DNA of 6,819 nt from an uncultured Lachnospiraceae bacterium. GTDB lineage: Bacteria > Bacillota > Clostridia > Lachnospirales > Lachnospiraceae. Where the stretch lies: the NCBI GenBank assembly GCA_900554205.1, contig USGM01000139.1, positions 1 through 6,819 of the forward strand, in the 5' to 3' direction. The notes under the pieces are model-generated. The model saw nothing but the letters and a program-made list of their open reading frames with translations, searched no databases and was not told the origin of the DNA. Positions 1-4,941 of the stretch are shown piece after piece. Position 1 is the first letter of the stretch; the number at the start of each line of letters is the position of its first letter. The translations under genes were made by a program, and so were the position numbers.

Positions 1-391
1 TAAACAGGTTGCAAAAAAAGTAACAAAGAAGCGCGTAAAGAAAAACGTTGAACGCGGACAGGCACATATTCAGTCTTCTTTTAACAATACAATTGTTACA
101 CTGACTGACAGCGAAGGCAACGCACTGAGCTGGGCAAGTGCCGGCGGTCTGGGATTTAGAGGTTCAAGGAAATCTACTCCATATGCTGCACAGATGGCTG
201 CAGAGACAGCTACAAAGGCTGCTTTAATTCATGGGTTGAAATCCGTTGATGTATTCGTAAAGGGTCCAGGATCAGGACGTGAAGCTGCAATCAGAGCACT
301 CTCTGCTTGTGGTCTGGAAGTAATCAGTATCCGTGACGTGACACCGGTTCCTCACAACGGATGCCGTCCTCCCAAGAGACGTCGCGTCTAG
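1..391 (+). CDS. rpsK: 30S ribosomal protein S11 (5' end cut by window edge)
   Basis: S11 is a small-subunit protein of the 30S platform, where it contacts 16S rRNA near the mRNA exit (E-site) region. The reading frame begins at base 2 and shows 129 residues to the TAG at 389-391. The basic N-terminal tail (KKVTKKRVKKNVERG) is followed by core family signatures: HIQSSFNNTIVTLTD, SAGGLGFRGSRKSTPYAAQ, VKGPGSGREAAIRAL, and the conserved C-terminus PHNGCRPPKRRRV. S11 is usually about 127-131 residues, so only about two residues (perhaps Met-Ala) should be missing; that is inferred from family length. It is the first gene seen of the alpha-operon tail, with rpsD 132 nt downstream. Identity is certain; the start lies outside the window. 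Confidence 0.97.
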   Translation, partial: KQVAKKVTKKRVKKNVERGQAHIQSSFNNTIVTLTDSEGNALSWASAGGLGFRGSRKSTPYAAQMAAETATKAALIHGLKSVDVFVKGPGSGREAAIRALSACGLEVISIRDVTPVPHNGCRPPKRRRV

Positions 392-394
392 TCG

Positions 395-433
395 AGGAGG
401 AACGAAAACAAGCGACTGCGAAGCAGGCGTTTG
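395..433 (+). promoter_or_regulatory. rpsK-rpsD intercistronic hairpin with an orphan Shine-Dalgarno-like AGGAGG
   Basis: The 132-nt gap between rpsK and rpsD contains a stem-loop. Bases 409-419 pair with 423-433 around a GAA triloop, giving ten pairs (one G-U) and a single A/G mismatch (415/427). Just upstream, 395-400 reads AGGAGG, a perfect Shine-Dalgarno word with no start codon at usable spacing. A weaker possible pairing (471-476 with 489-495, one bulge) lies nearer rpsD. There is no U-tract, so this is not an intrinsic terminator. A processing site, an mRNA stabiliser or a ribosomal-protein binding site are all possible. The pairing is seen in the sequence; any function is inference. 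Confidence 0.45.
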
Positions 434-523
434 GCTGGAACAGTAAAATAGGTTGGAAGAAGGTATCCTGACAGCCATAGCGCATCGGGGACTGTAAACA
501 ACATAAATAAGGAGAAAATTAAA

Positions 524-1117
524 ATGGCAGTAAATCGCACACCCGTATTAAAGAGATGTCGTTCCCTTGGTCTTGAGCCTTCCTATCTGGGATATGATAA
601 GAAGTCCAACAGACAGAACGCAAGAGCAGGCAAGAAGGTAAGTGAGTACGGCCTGCAGCTTCGTGAGAAGCAGAAGGCAAAGTTCATTTACGGCGTTCTT
701 GAGAAGCCTTTCAGAAACTACTATGAGAAGGCTGACAGAATGAAGGGAATGACCGGTGAAAACCTGATGATCATGCTGGAGAGCAGACTTGACAGCGTTG
801 TATTCAGAATGGGATTCGCAAGAACCAGAAGAGAAGCAAGACAGATCGTTGACCACAAGCACGTTCTTGTAAACGGCAAACTGGTAAACATTCCGTCCTA
901 CCTGATCAAGGCTGGTGACGTCATCGAAATCAAAGAGAGTGCAAAGACCATGCAGAGATACAAGGACATCGTTGAGGTGACCGGCGGAAGACTTGTTCCT
1001 GAATGGATGGATGTAGATATCGATAACTTCAAGGGAACGATCAAGAATCTTCCTACCAGAGAGATGATCGATGTTCCTGTAGACGAGATGCTTATTGTCG
1101 AGTTGTACTCCAAGTAA
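524..1117 (+). CDS. rpsD: 30S ribosomal protein S4, zinc-free (C-minus) form
   Basis: S4 is a primary 16S rRNA-binding protein that nucleates assembly of the 30S body. In several bacteria it also represses its own operon by binding mRNA. The ATG at 524 is preceded by AAGGAG (509-514) at 9-nt spacing and gives 197 residues, close to the usual 197-208. The N-terminal domain includes SEYGLQLREKQKAKFIYG (residues 40-57). The S4 RNA-binding fold spans about residues 84-140, with LESRLDSVVFRMGFARTRRE (85-104) and HKHVLVNGKLVNIPSY (111-126). The C-terminus LPTREMIDVPVDEMLIVELYSK is typical; its last eleven residues are DEMLIVELYSK. Only one cysteine (C12) remains where zinc-binding S4 proteins have a four-Cys cluster, so this is the C-minus type. 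Fourteen of 17 Arg codons are AGA, in keeping with high expression. Confidence 0.97.
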   Translation: MAVNRTPVLKRCRSLGLEPSYLGYDKKSNRQNARAGKKVSEYGLQLREKQKAKFIYGVLEKPFRNYYEKADRMKGMTGENLMIMLESRLDSVVFRMGFARTRREARQIVDHKHVLVNGKLVNIPSYLIKAGDVIEIKESAKTMQRYKDIVEVTGGRLVPEWMDVDIDNFKGTIKNLPTREMIDVPVDEMLIVELYSK

Positions 1118-1128
1118 GCCCTACCTGC

Positions 1129-1178
1129 CTCTGAGGTCATTTATGTGCCGTTTTTATGGTGGATTTATGGCTTCAGAG
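1129..1178 (+). promoter_or_regulatory. rpsD-rpoA intercistronic stem-loop
   Basis: The 104-nt gap between rpsD and rpoA holds an inverted repeat. Bases 1129-1140 (CTCTGAGGTCAT) pair with 1167-1178 (ATGGCTTCAGAG) over twelve uninterrupted pairs, two of them G-U wobbles. The loop is 26 nt and can add two more A-U pairs after a mismatch. No U-tract follows, so a terminator is unlikely. The 3' arm ends 26 nt before the rpoA Shine-Dalgarno site at 1205, so the stem does not block it directly. It could be an RNA processing or stability element, or a protein-binding site. The pairing is read directly; the role is inferred. Confidence 0.45.
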
Positions 1179-1204
1179 TGCTTGTGTCTTTAACAAACAA
1201 TCCC

Positions 1205-1212
1205 AAAGGAGG
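1205..1212 (+). promoter_or_regulatory. Ribosome binding site that fixes the GTG start of rpoA
   Basis: AAAGGAGG lies 9 nt before GTG at 1222. An in-frame ATG farther upstream at 1156 has no Shine-Dalgarno sequence and would add 22 residues unlike any RpoA N-terminus, across the stem-loop. The GTG is therefore the start. Confidence 0.85.
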
Positions 1213-1221
1213 GTATTTGCA

Positions 1222-2178
1222 GTGTTTGATTTTGAGAGACCGAATATTGAGGTTGCTGAAATTTCAGAAGACAAGAAGTACGGCAAATTCGTTGTAGAAC
1301 CCTTAGAGAGAGGCTATGGTATCACCCTTGGCAACTCCCTGAGAAGAATCATGCTCTCTTCATTGCCCGGTGCTGCAGTGAGCCAGATCAAGATCGAAGG
1401 CGTCCTGCATGAGTTCAGCTCAATTCCCGGAGTGAAGGAAGATGTGACAGAGATTATCACGAACATCAAGAGCCTTGCGATTAAGAACAACAGTGAGACA
1501 AATGAGACAAAGACTGCGTACATCGAGTTCGAGGGCGAGGGCATTGTGCACGCTTCCGACATCCAGACGGATCAGGATATAGAAATTTTGAATCCCGACC
1601 TTGTGATCGCTACCCTGAGCGGCAAGGATACCAAGCTGTACATGGAGCTGACGATTACCAAGGGACGCGGCTATGTAAGCGCTGATAAGAATAAGCACGA
1701 GGATCTGCCGATTGGTGTGATTGCCATTGATTCCATCTACACACCTGTAGAGAGAGTGAATGTTACTGTTGCAAACACCCGTGTAGGTCAGATCACAGAT
1801 TATGATAAGCTGACGCTTGACGTGTTCACAAACGGAACTCTGGTTCCCGATGAGGCGGTAAGCCTTGCGGCGAAGGTGCTGAGTGAGCATCTGAGCCTTT
1901 TCATTGACCTGTCTGAGAATGCCAAGACTGCAGAGATCATGGTAGAGAAGGAAGACGATGAGAAGGAGAAGGTTCTTGAGATGAGCATTGACGAACTGGA
2001 GCTTTCCGTTCGTTCTTATAACTGCTTGAAGAGAGCTGGAATTAACACGGTTGAAGAACTTTGCAACAAGACCTCTGAGGACATGATGAAGGTGCGTAAC
2101 CTTGGACGCAAGTCTTTGGAAGAGGTGCTTGCAAAGCTGAAGGAGCTGGGCCTCCAGCTGAATCCTTCGGAAGAATAA
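1222..2178 (+). CDS. rpoA: DNA-directed RNA polymerase subunit alpha
   Basis: The alpha subunit dimerises to start RNA polymerase assembly and contacts promoter UP elements and activators. The GTG start gives 318 residues, near the family's usual 314-330. The N-terminal assembly domain opens FDFERPNIEVAEISEDKKYG and carries the dimerisation signature LGNSLRRIMLSSLPGAAVSQ (residues 36-55). An acidic and lysine-rich linker (VEKEDDEKEK) leads to the C-terminal domain, about residues 250-315. There SVRSYNCLKRAGI supplies R264, N267 and K270, matching the DNA-contacting R265, N268 and K271 of E. coli. LGRKSL carries K297, the counterpart of K298. The UP-element-binding surface therefore looks intact. 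rpoA sits between rpsD and rplQ, its conserved position, and is presumably co-transcribed with them. Confidence 0.97.
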   Translation: MFDFERPNIEVAEISEDKKYGKFVVEPLERGYGITLGNSLRRIMLSSLPGAAVSQIKIEGVLHEFSSIPGVKEDVTEIITNIKSLAIKNNSETNETKTAYIEFEGEGIVHASDIQTDQDIEILNPDLVIATLSGKDTKLYMELTITKGRGYVSADKNKHEDLPIGVIAIDSIYTPVERVNVTVANTRVGQITDYDKLTLDVFTNGTLVPDEAVSLAAKVLSEHLSLFIDLSENAKTAEIMVEKEDDEKEKVLEMSIDELELSVRSYNCLKRAGINTVEELCNKTSEDMMKVRNLGRKSLEEVLAKLKELGLQLNPSEE

Positions 2179-2205
2179 GCCGAAAAACTAAGAAATGTAG
2201 GGTAC

Positions 2206-2302
2206 CCGGAGATGGTAAAGCCAAAGCGTTCATCTCTGGTTTATCTCTAAATGGTGAAAACCAGACATCCGGTAAGTAAGTCCAAAGCGCGTGGCCGGAT
2301 GT
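2206..2302 (+). promoter_or_regulatory. Structured rplQ leader with alternative stems and a repeated loop motif
   Basis: The 153-nt gap between rpoA and rplQ can form three stems. Stem A pairs 2206-2215 with 2230-2239 (ten pairs, two G-U). Stem B pairs 2235-2242 with 2258-2265 (eight perfect pairs) and competes with A for 2235-2239. Stem C pairs 2265-2272 with 2295-2302 (eight perfect pairs) and is compatible with A. Near the top of A (2214-2218, 2221-2228) and of C (2271-2275, 2282-2289) the same two words occur in order, GGTAA then CCAAAGCG. No U-tract follows. Stem C ends 8 nt before the rplQ ribosome binding site, so control of translation or of processing is more plausible than transcription termination. 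A protein-binding autoregulatory leader is my inference; it matches no leader family I can name. Confidence 0.5.
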
Positions 2303-2309
2303 ACCATGT

Positions 2310-2321
2310 AAGGAGAAAGGA
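2310..2321 (+). promoter_or_regulatory. Tandem Shine-Dalgarno region of rplQ
   Basis: AAGGAG (2310-2315) runs directly into AAAGGA (2316-2321). The second has 10-nt spacing to ATG 2332. This supports that ATG over the in-frame ATG at 2251, which has no Shine-Dalgarno sequence and would extend the protein through the structured leader. Confidence 0.75.
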
Positions 2322-2331
2322 AAATAAAATC

Positions 2332-2868
2332 ATGGCAGAGTACAGAAAACTCGGAAGAACATCTTCCCAGAGAAAAGCATTATTGAGAAATCAGGTAACA
2401 GCATTGCTGAACAACGGCAAGATCGTTACAACCGAGGCTAAGGCTAAGGAAGTAAGAAAGATCGCTGAGAGCCTGATCGCACTTGCTTGCAAGGAAAAGG
2501 ACAACTTCGAGATGGTAACCGTTTCCACAAAGGTTCCTGTAAAGGACAAGGACGGAAAGCGCGTTAAGGAAGTTGTTGACGGCAAGAAGGTTACAAAGTT
2601 TGAGATGGTTGACAAGGAGATCAAGAAGGATCTGCCCAGCCGTTCTCATGCAAGACGTCAGATGCTGAAGGTTCTTTATCCTGTTGTATCTGTTCCGACA
2701 GAGGCAGCTGGAAGAAAGAAGAACACAAAGGAAGTTGATCTTGTAGCAAAGCTGTTTGATGAGTATGCACCTAAGTATGCAGACCGCAAGGGTGGTTACA
2801 CCAGAATCGTTAAGATCGGTCAGCGTAAGGGCGATGCAGCTCTGGAAGTAGTTCTCGAGCTCGTATAA
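2332..2868 (+). CDS. rplQ: 50S ribosomal protein L17 with a long internal insertion
   Basis: L17 is a large-subunit protein bound to 23S rRNA near the polypeptide exit side. The start at 2332 gives the canonical N-terminus MAEYRKLGRTSSQRKALLRN, followed by GKIVTTEAKAKEVRKIAE (residues 29-46). The C-terminal half has SRSHARRQML (103-112), KLFDEYAPKYADRKGGYTRI (140-159) and the ending GDAALEVVLELV. At 178 residues it is much longer than the roughly 120-residue B. subtilis or 127-residue E. coli protein. The excess is mainly a charged segment at about residues 58-100, containing KDKDGKRVKEVVDGKKVTKF, between the first helical part and the HARRQ motif. I recall similar long L17 proteins from Lachnospiraceae, so this is probably a lineage trait and not an error. 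It is the last gene of the operon, with a terminator 27 nt after the stop. Confidence 0.96.
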   Translation: MAEYRKLGRTSSQRKALLRNQVTALLNNGKIVTTEAKAKEVRKIAESLIALACKEKDNFEMVTVSTKVPVKDKDGKRVKEVVDGKKVTKFEMVDKEIKKDLPSRSHARRQMLKVLYPVVSVPTEAAGRKKNTKEVDLVAKLFDEYAPKYADRKGGYTRIVKIGQRKGDAALEVVLELV

Positions 2869-2895
2869 GGCTACGTTTCATACACGAATAAAAGA

Positions 2896-2923
2896 GGAGC
2901 CGGTGTGGTATCACACCGGCTCC
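2896..2923 (+). terminator. Bidirectional intrinsic terminator between rplQ and the M15 peptidase gene
   Basis: Bases 2896-2907 pair perfectly with 2912-2923 (twelve pairs, mostly G-C) around a GTAT loop; 2893-2895 can extend the stem with 2924-2926. On the + strand it is followed by TTTCTGCTTG, a short U-rich tail, and it ends the ribosomal operon. On the - strand the hairpin starts 20 nt after the peptidase stop and is followed by TCTTTTATT, a better U-tract. It most likely ends both convergent transcripts. Confidence 0.9.
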
Positions 2924-2943
2924 TTTCTGCTTGTAGAAGTTGT

Positions 2944-3861
2944 TCAGCGGACAGTCTTCTGGAAGTGCTGGTAGTCCTTGCAGCTGTTCCAGTTGCCGCC
3001 CCAGGTAAAGCCATGCTGGGTAAAAAGCTTATAGCACAGGTCAGACTCGTCGATTTTATAGGAGAAGGAGATGGAGCGATCTGCGTAGGCACTGCCCGAC
3101 ACCGGTGAGACATCCTCCGTTCCGTCCGTGTTATAGGTTATATAAGGATTATAGAGCGGGTTGATGTCAACTGCCAGTCCGAGGGCATGCTTTGAAAGCT
3201 TTGTGCTGTCCTGAATGGGGCGGTAGTTGAAGCAGGAGGTATTGTTCGCCTCCATGGAAGAAATATCATCTCCGTCGTATTCATCTATCAAATGTACCTG
3301 CTCCAGCTGGTATTCATTTCGGTATAGTTCATAAAATATCTCCACAAGATCCTGTGCAATCGCCTCGTTGCAAATCAGCTCACCCTCGGTGGGATCACCG
3401 TCAAAGTTATAATGCCAGATGTGTACATAGCGGAGCTCGTCCAGAGTAATTTCCGCATCCTCGGCAGGATAGGAGATCCCCATGATATAACGTCTGAGAT
3501 TGTCGGAAATGGCTTCATAGTAAAAGCCCTCTGTGTATGTGACGCGGTTTTCAAGCTGCGAGCTGCCGTTCAGGGACGCGCCGGTGAGCGTGGAAGCAAG
3601 AGCATCAGGCTCCGGTGTGCTGTCGGCTGACGGCTCTTCGGCAGATGCATCGGATTCTTTGTCAGAGGGGCTGGATGCATCCGGCTCTCCGACGGTGGGC
3701 TCGTCAGATGCGTCGATGTCCGCCTCGTGGTCGGCAAGGTTCTGATTTTCGTATTCCGTAAGACTCAGCGAGTTTCCCTGTACCGCCCTGAGCATGCCGC
3801 CAACAATGACTGCAATCGCAGCGAGAAGCACGACTGTTTTTATGAGTTTGGTTTTATCCAT
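2944..3861 (-). CDS. Membrane-anchored or secreted M15-family zinc peptidase (peptidoglycan hydrolase)
   Basis: The M15 family comprises zinc peptidases that cut peptidoglycan stem peptides (D,D-carboxypeptidases, or L-Ala-D-Glu endopeptidases of the Ply500/CwlK type). The ATG at 3861 gives 305 residues. It is preceded by GGAGG (3866-3870), and the in-frame upstream ATG at 3912 would lie inside the likely promoter. Lysines 3, 5 and 8 precede a hydrophobic segment (about 10-24), either a membrane anchor or an uncleaved signal. Residues 36-87 form an acidic Ser/Pro/Asp/Glu linker (18 acidic residues, one Lys) with three spaced DAS motifs. The catalytic domain has FNYRPI (211-216), SKHALGLAVDIN (223-234) and GFTWGGNWNSCKDYQHFQ (284-301). 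Predicted zinc ligands are H225, D232 and H299, with D296 as catalytic acid. The D-x-x-H spacing fits the Ply500/CwlK pattern, but the exact bond cut cannot be told from sequence. The gene appears monocistronic. Confidence 0.88.
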   Translation of the reverse strand: MDKTKLIKTVVLLAAIAVIVGGMLRAVQGNSLSLTEYENQNLADHEADIDASDEPTVGEPDASSPSDKESDASAEEPSADSTPEPDALASTLTGASLNGSSQLENRVTYTEGFYYEAISDNLRRYIMGISYPAEDAEITLDELRYVHIWHYNFDGDPTEGELICNEAIAQDLVEIFYELYRNEYQLEQVHLIDEYDGDDISSMEANNTSCFNYRPIQDSTKLSKHALGLAVDINPLYNPYITYNTDGTEDVSPVSGSAYADRSISFSYKIDESDLCYKLFTQHGFTWGGNWNSCKDYQHFQKTVR

Positions 3862-3893
3862 GATTCCTCCAAATAAAATGATTCTGTACAGCA

Positions 3894-3922
3894 AGTTTAC
3901 CATGTCGTGCAATATTTGTAAA
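3894..3922 (-). promoter_or_regulatory. Sigma-A-type promoter for the M15 peptidase gene
   Basis: Read on the - strand, TTTACA (3922-3917) is followed after 17 bp by TAAACT (3899-3894). The -10 is preceded by TGG, an extended -10 (TGn) element. The -35 matches the consensus at 5 of 6 bases and the -10 at 4 of 6. Transcription would begin near 3887, leaving a leader of about 25 nt before ATG 3861, which agrees with the chosen start. This is a consensus match only. Confidence 0.6.
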
Positions 3923-3968
3923 TGAGCGGAGACGCAAGGAAGACCTGTTCGCGATTGTCAGGAAAGCC

Positions 3969-3997
3969 TTGTAATTCCGGCATTGTTTTAATATAAT
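3969..3997 (+). promoter_or_regulatory. Sigma-A-type promoter for the ecfA1-ecfA2-ecfT operon
   Basis: TTGTAA (3969-3974) and a perfect TATAAT (3992-3997) are separated by 17 bp. Transcription would start near 4004, about 80 nt before the preferred ecfA1 start. The -35 box lies 46 bp from the -35 box of the divergent peptidase promoter, so the two transcription units share one control region. I see no riboswitch fold or terminator in the 5' leader. Confidence 0.7.
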
Positions 3998-4051
3998 GGA
4001 ACATGAGTCAAAAAACGGCTGACAACAGGGAAGTTTGACACAAACTCGCTA

Positions 4052-4070
4052 TGCGCAAAGAACGTGCGCA
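4052..4070 (+). other. Small inverted repeat in the ecfA1 leader
   Basis: TGCGCA occurs at 4052-4057 and again at 4065-4070. Because the word is its own reverse complement, the two copies can form a 6-bp stem with a 7-nt loop. It lies between the alternative TTG (4035) and ATG (4074, 4086) starts of ecfA1. If TTG were used, the repeat would be coding. It may be chance, or it may influence start choice. Confidence 0.3.
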
Positions 4071-4085
4071 GAAATGGGGCTAAGC

Positions 4086-4934
4086 ATGGGCATTATCAAG
4101 GCAGATGACGTAACATTTGAATATATCAGGCGTGATGAAGAGGGCAATGTCGAAGGAATCACCACGGCAGTGGATCATGTGAGCCTTGACATTGCGCAGG
4201 GTGATTTTATCGCGATACTGGGACACAACGGTTCCGGGAAGTCCACACTGGCAAAGCACATCAACGCGATCCTGAATCCGACCGAGGGAACGGTATGGGT
4301 GGACGGGATGAATACCGCCGATGAGGATAAGGTGTGGGACATCCGCCAGACGGCAGGCATGGTCTTCCAGAACCCGGACAACCAGATCATCGGGCAGGTG
4401 GTCGAGGAGGACGTCGGTTTCGGCCCTGAGAACATGGGGATTCCGACAAAGGAGATCTGGGAACGTGTCGAGGAAAGCCTTCGCGCGGTGGGCATGTACG
4501 AGTTCCGCAAATATTCGCCGAACAAGCTCTCCGGCGGACAGAAGCAGAGAGTGTCCATTGCGGGCGTGCTGGCGATGCATCCGAAATGCATTGTGCTGGA
4601 CGAGCCCACGGCGATGCTTGACCCCAGCGGACGCAAGGAGGTCATCCGGGCGGTGCGTGCCCTGAATGACGTGGAGGGCGTGACCGTCATCCTGATTACT
4701 CATTATATGGAAGAGATCATTCATGCGGACAAGGTGTTTGTCATGGAGAACGGCGGAATCGCCATGGAGGGCACGCCCAGAGAGATCTTCTCGCAGGTGG
4801 AGAAGCTGAAAGCGCTGCGTCTCGATGTGCCGCAGGTGACGCTGCTCGCCTATGAGCTGCAGAAGCGGGGAATTGCTATCCCTGACGGAATACTGACAAT
4901 AGAAGAGCTGGCAGACGCTTTATGCCGGAAATGA
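4086..4934 (+). CDS. ecfA1: ECF transporter ATPase subunit A1
   Basis: One of two ABC ATPases that power an energy-coupling factor importer; it pairs with EcfA2 on the cytoplasmic face and docks on EcfT. From ATG 4086 it has 282 residues: Walker A GHNGSGKST (46-54), Q-loop Q95 in FQNPDNQ, signature LSGGQ (148-152), Walker B IVLDE with catalytic E173, D-loop MLDP (177-180) and switch H206. The N-terminus MGIIKADDVTFEYIRRDEEG and the FQNPDNQI stretch fit EcfA1 (formerly CbiO) better than EcfA2. The start is uncertain. The frame is open upstream to ATG 4074 and TTG 4035, the latter after AGGGAAG; ATG 4086 has only a weak GGGG at 4076-4079 but gives the family N-terminus. It is first in an operon with ecfA2 (7-nt gap). 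Arg codons are mostly CGN (11 of 14), unlike the AGA-rich ribosomal genes. Confidence 0.94.
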   Translation: MGIIKADDVTFEYIRRDEEGNVEGITTAVDHVSLDIAQGDFIAILGHNGSGKSTLAKHINAILNPTEGTVWVDGMNTADEDKVWDIRQTAGMVFQNPDNQIIGQVVEEDVGFGPENMGIPTKEIWERVEESLRAVGMYEFRKYSPNKLSGGQKQRVSIAGVLAMHPKCIVLDEPTAMLDPSGRKEVIRAVRALNDVEGVTVILITHYMEEIIHADKVFVMENGGIAMEGTPREIFSQVEKLKALRLDVPQVTLLAYELQKRGIAIPDGILTIEELADALCRK

Positions 4935-4941
4935 GGAAGAT

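Noticed and set aside
1156..1221. Upstream in-frame extension of rpoA from an ATG at 1156
   Set aside because: It has no Shine-Dalgarno sequence, the added residues are unlike RpoA N-termini, and GTG 1222 has AAAGGAGG at ideal spacing.
2251..2331. Upstream in-frame extension of rplQ from an ATG at 2251, or a leader peptide there
   Set aside because: No Shine-Dalgarno sequence precedes it, the sequence lies within the stem-loop region, and L17 proteins begin with the MAxYRKLGR-type motif found at 2332. The basic composition looks accidental.
3862..3912. Longer start of the M15 peptidase at 3912 on the - strand
   Set aside because: It would run through the likely -10 element, has no ribosome binding site that I can see, and adds residues before a clear membrane-anchor N-terminus.
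3923..3968. Possible operator or riboswitch between the divergent promoters
   Set aside because: I found only very short inverted words (such as GGAA/TTCC at 3961-3964 and 3975-3978) and no riboswitch-like fold, so no regulator site can be supported.
4080..4724. Long open frame antisense to ecfA1
   Set aside because: It is the complement of a strongly conserved ABC ATPase, has no recognisable domain, and is rich in His, Arg and Leu as expected of a shadow frame.
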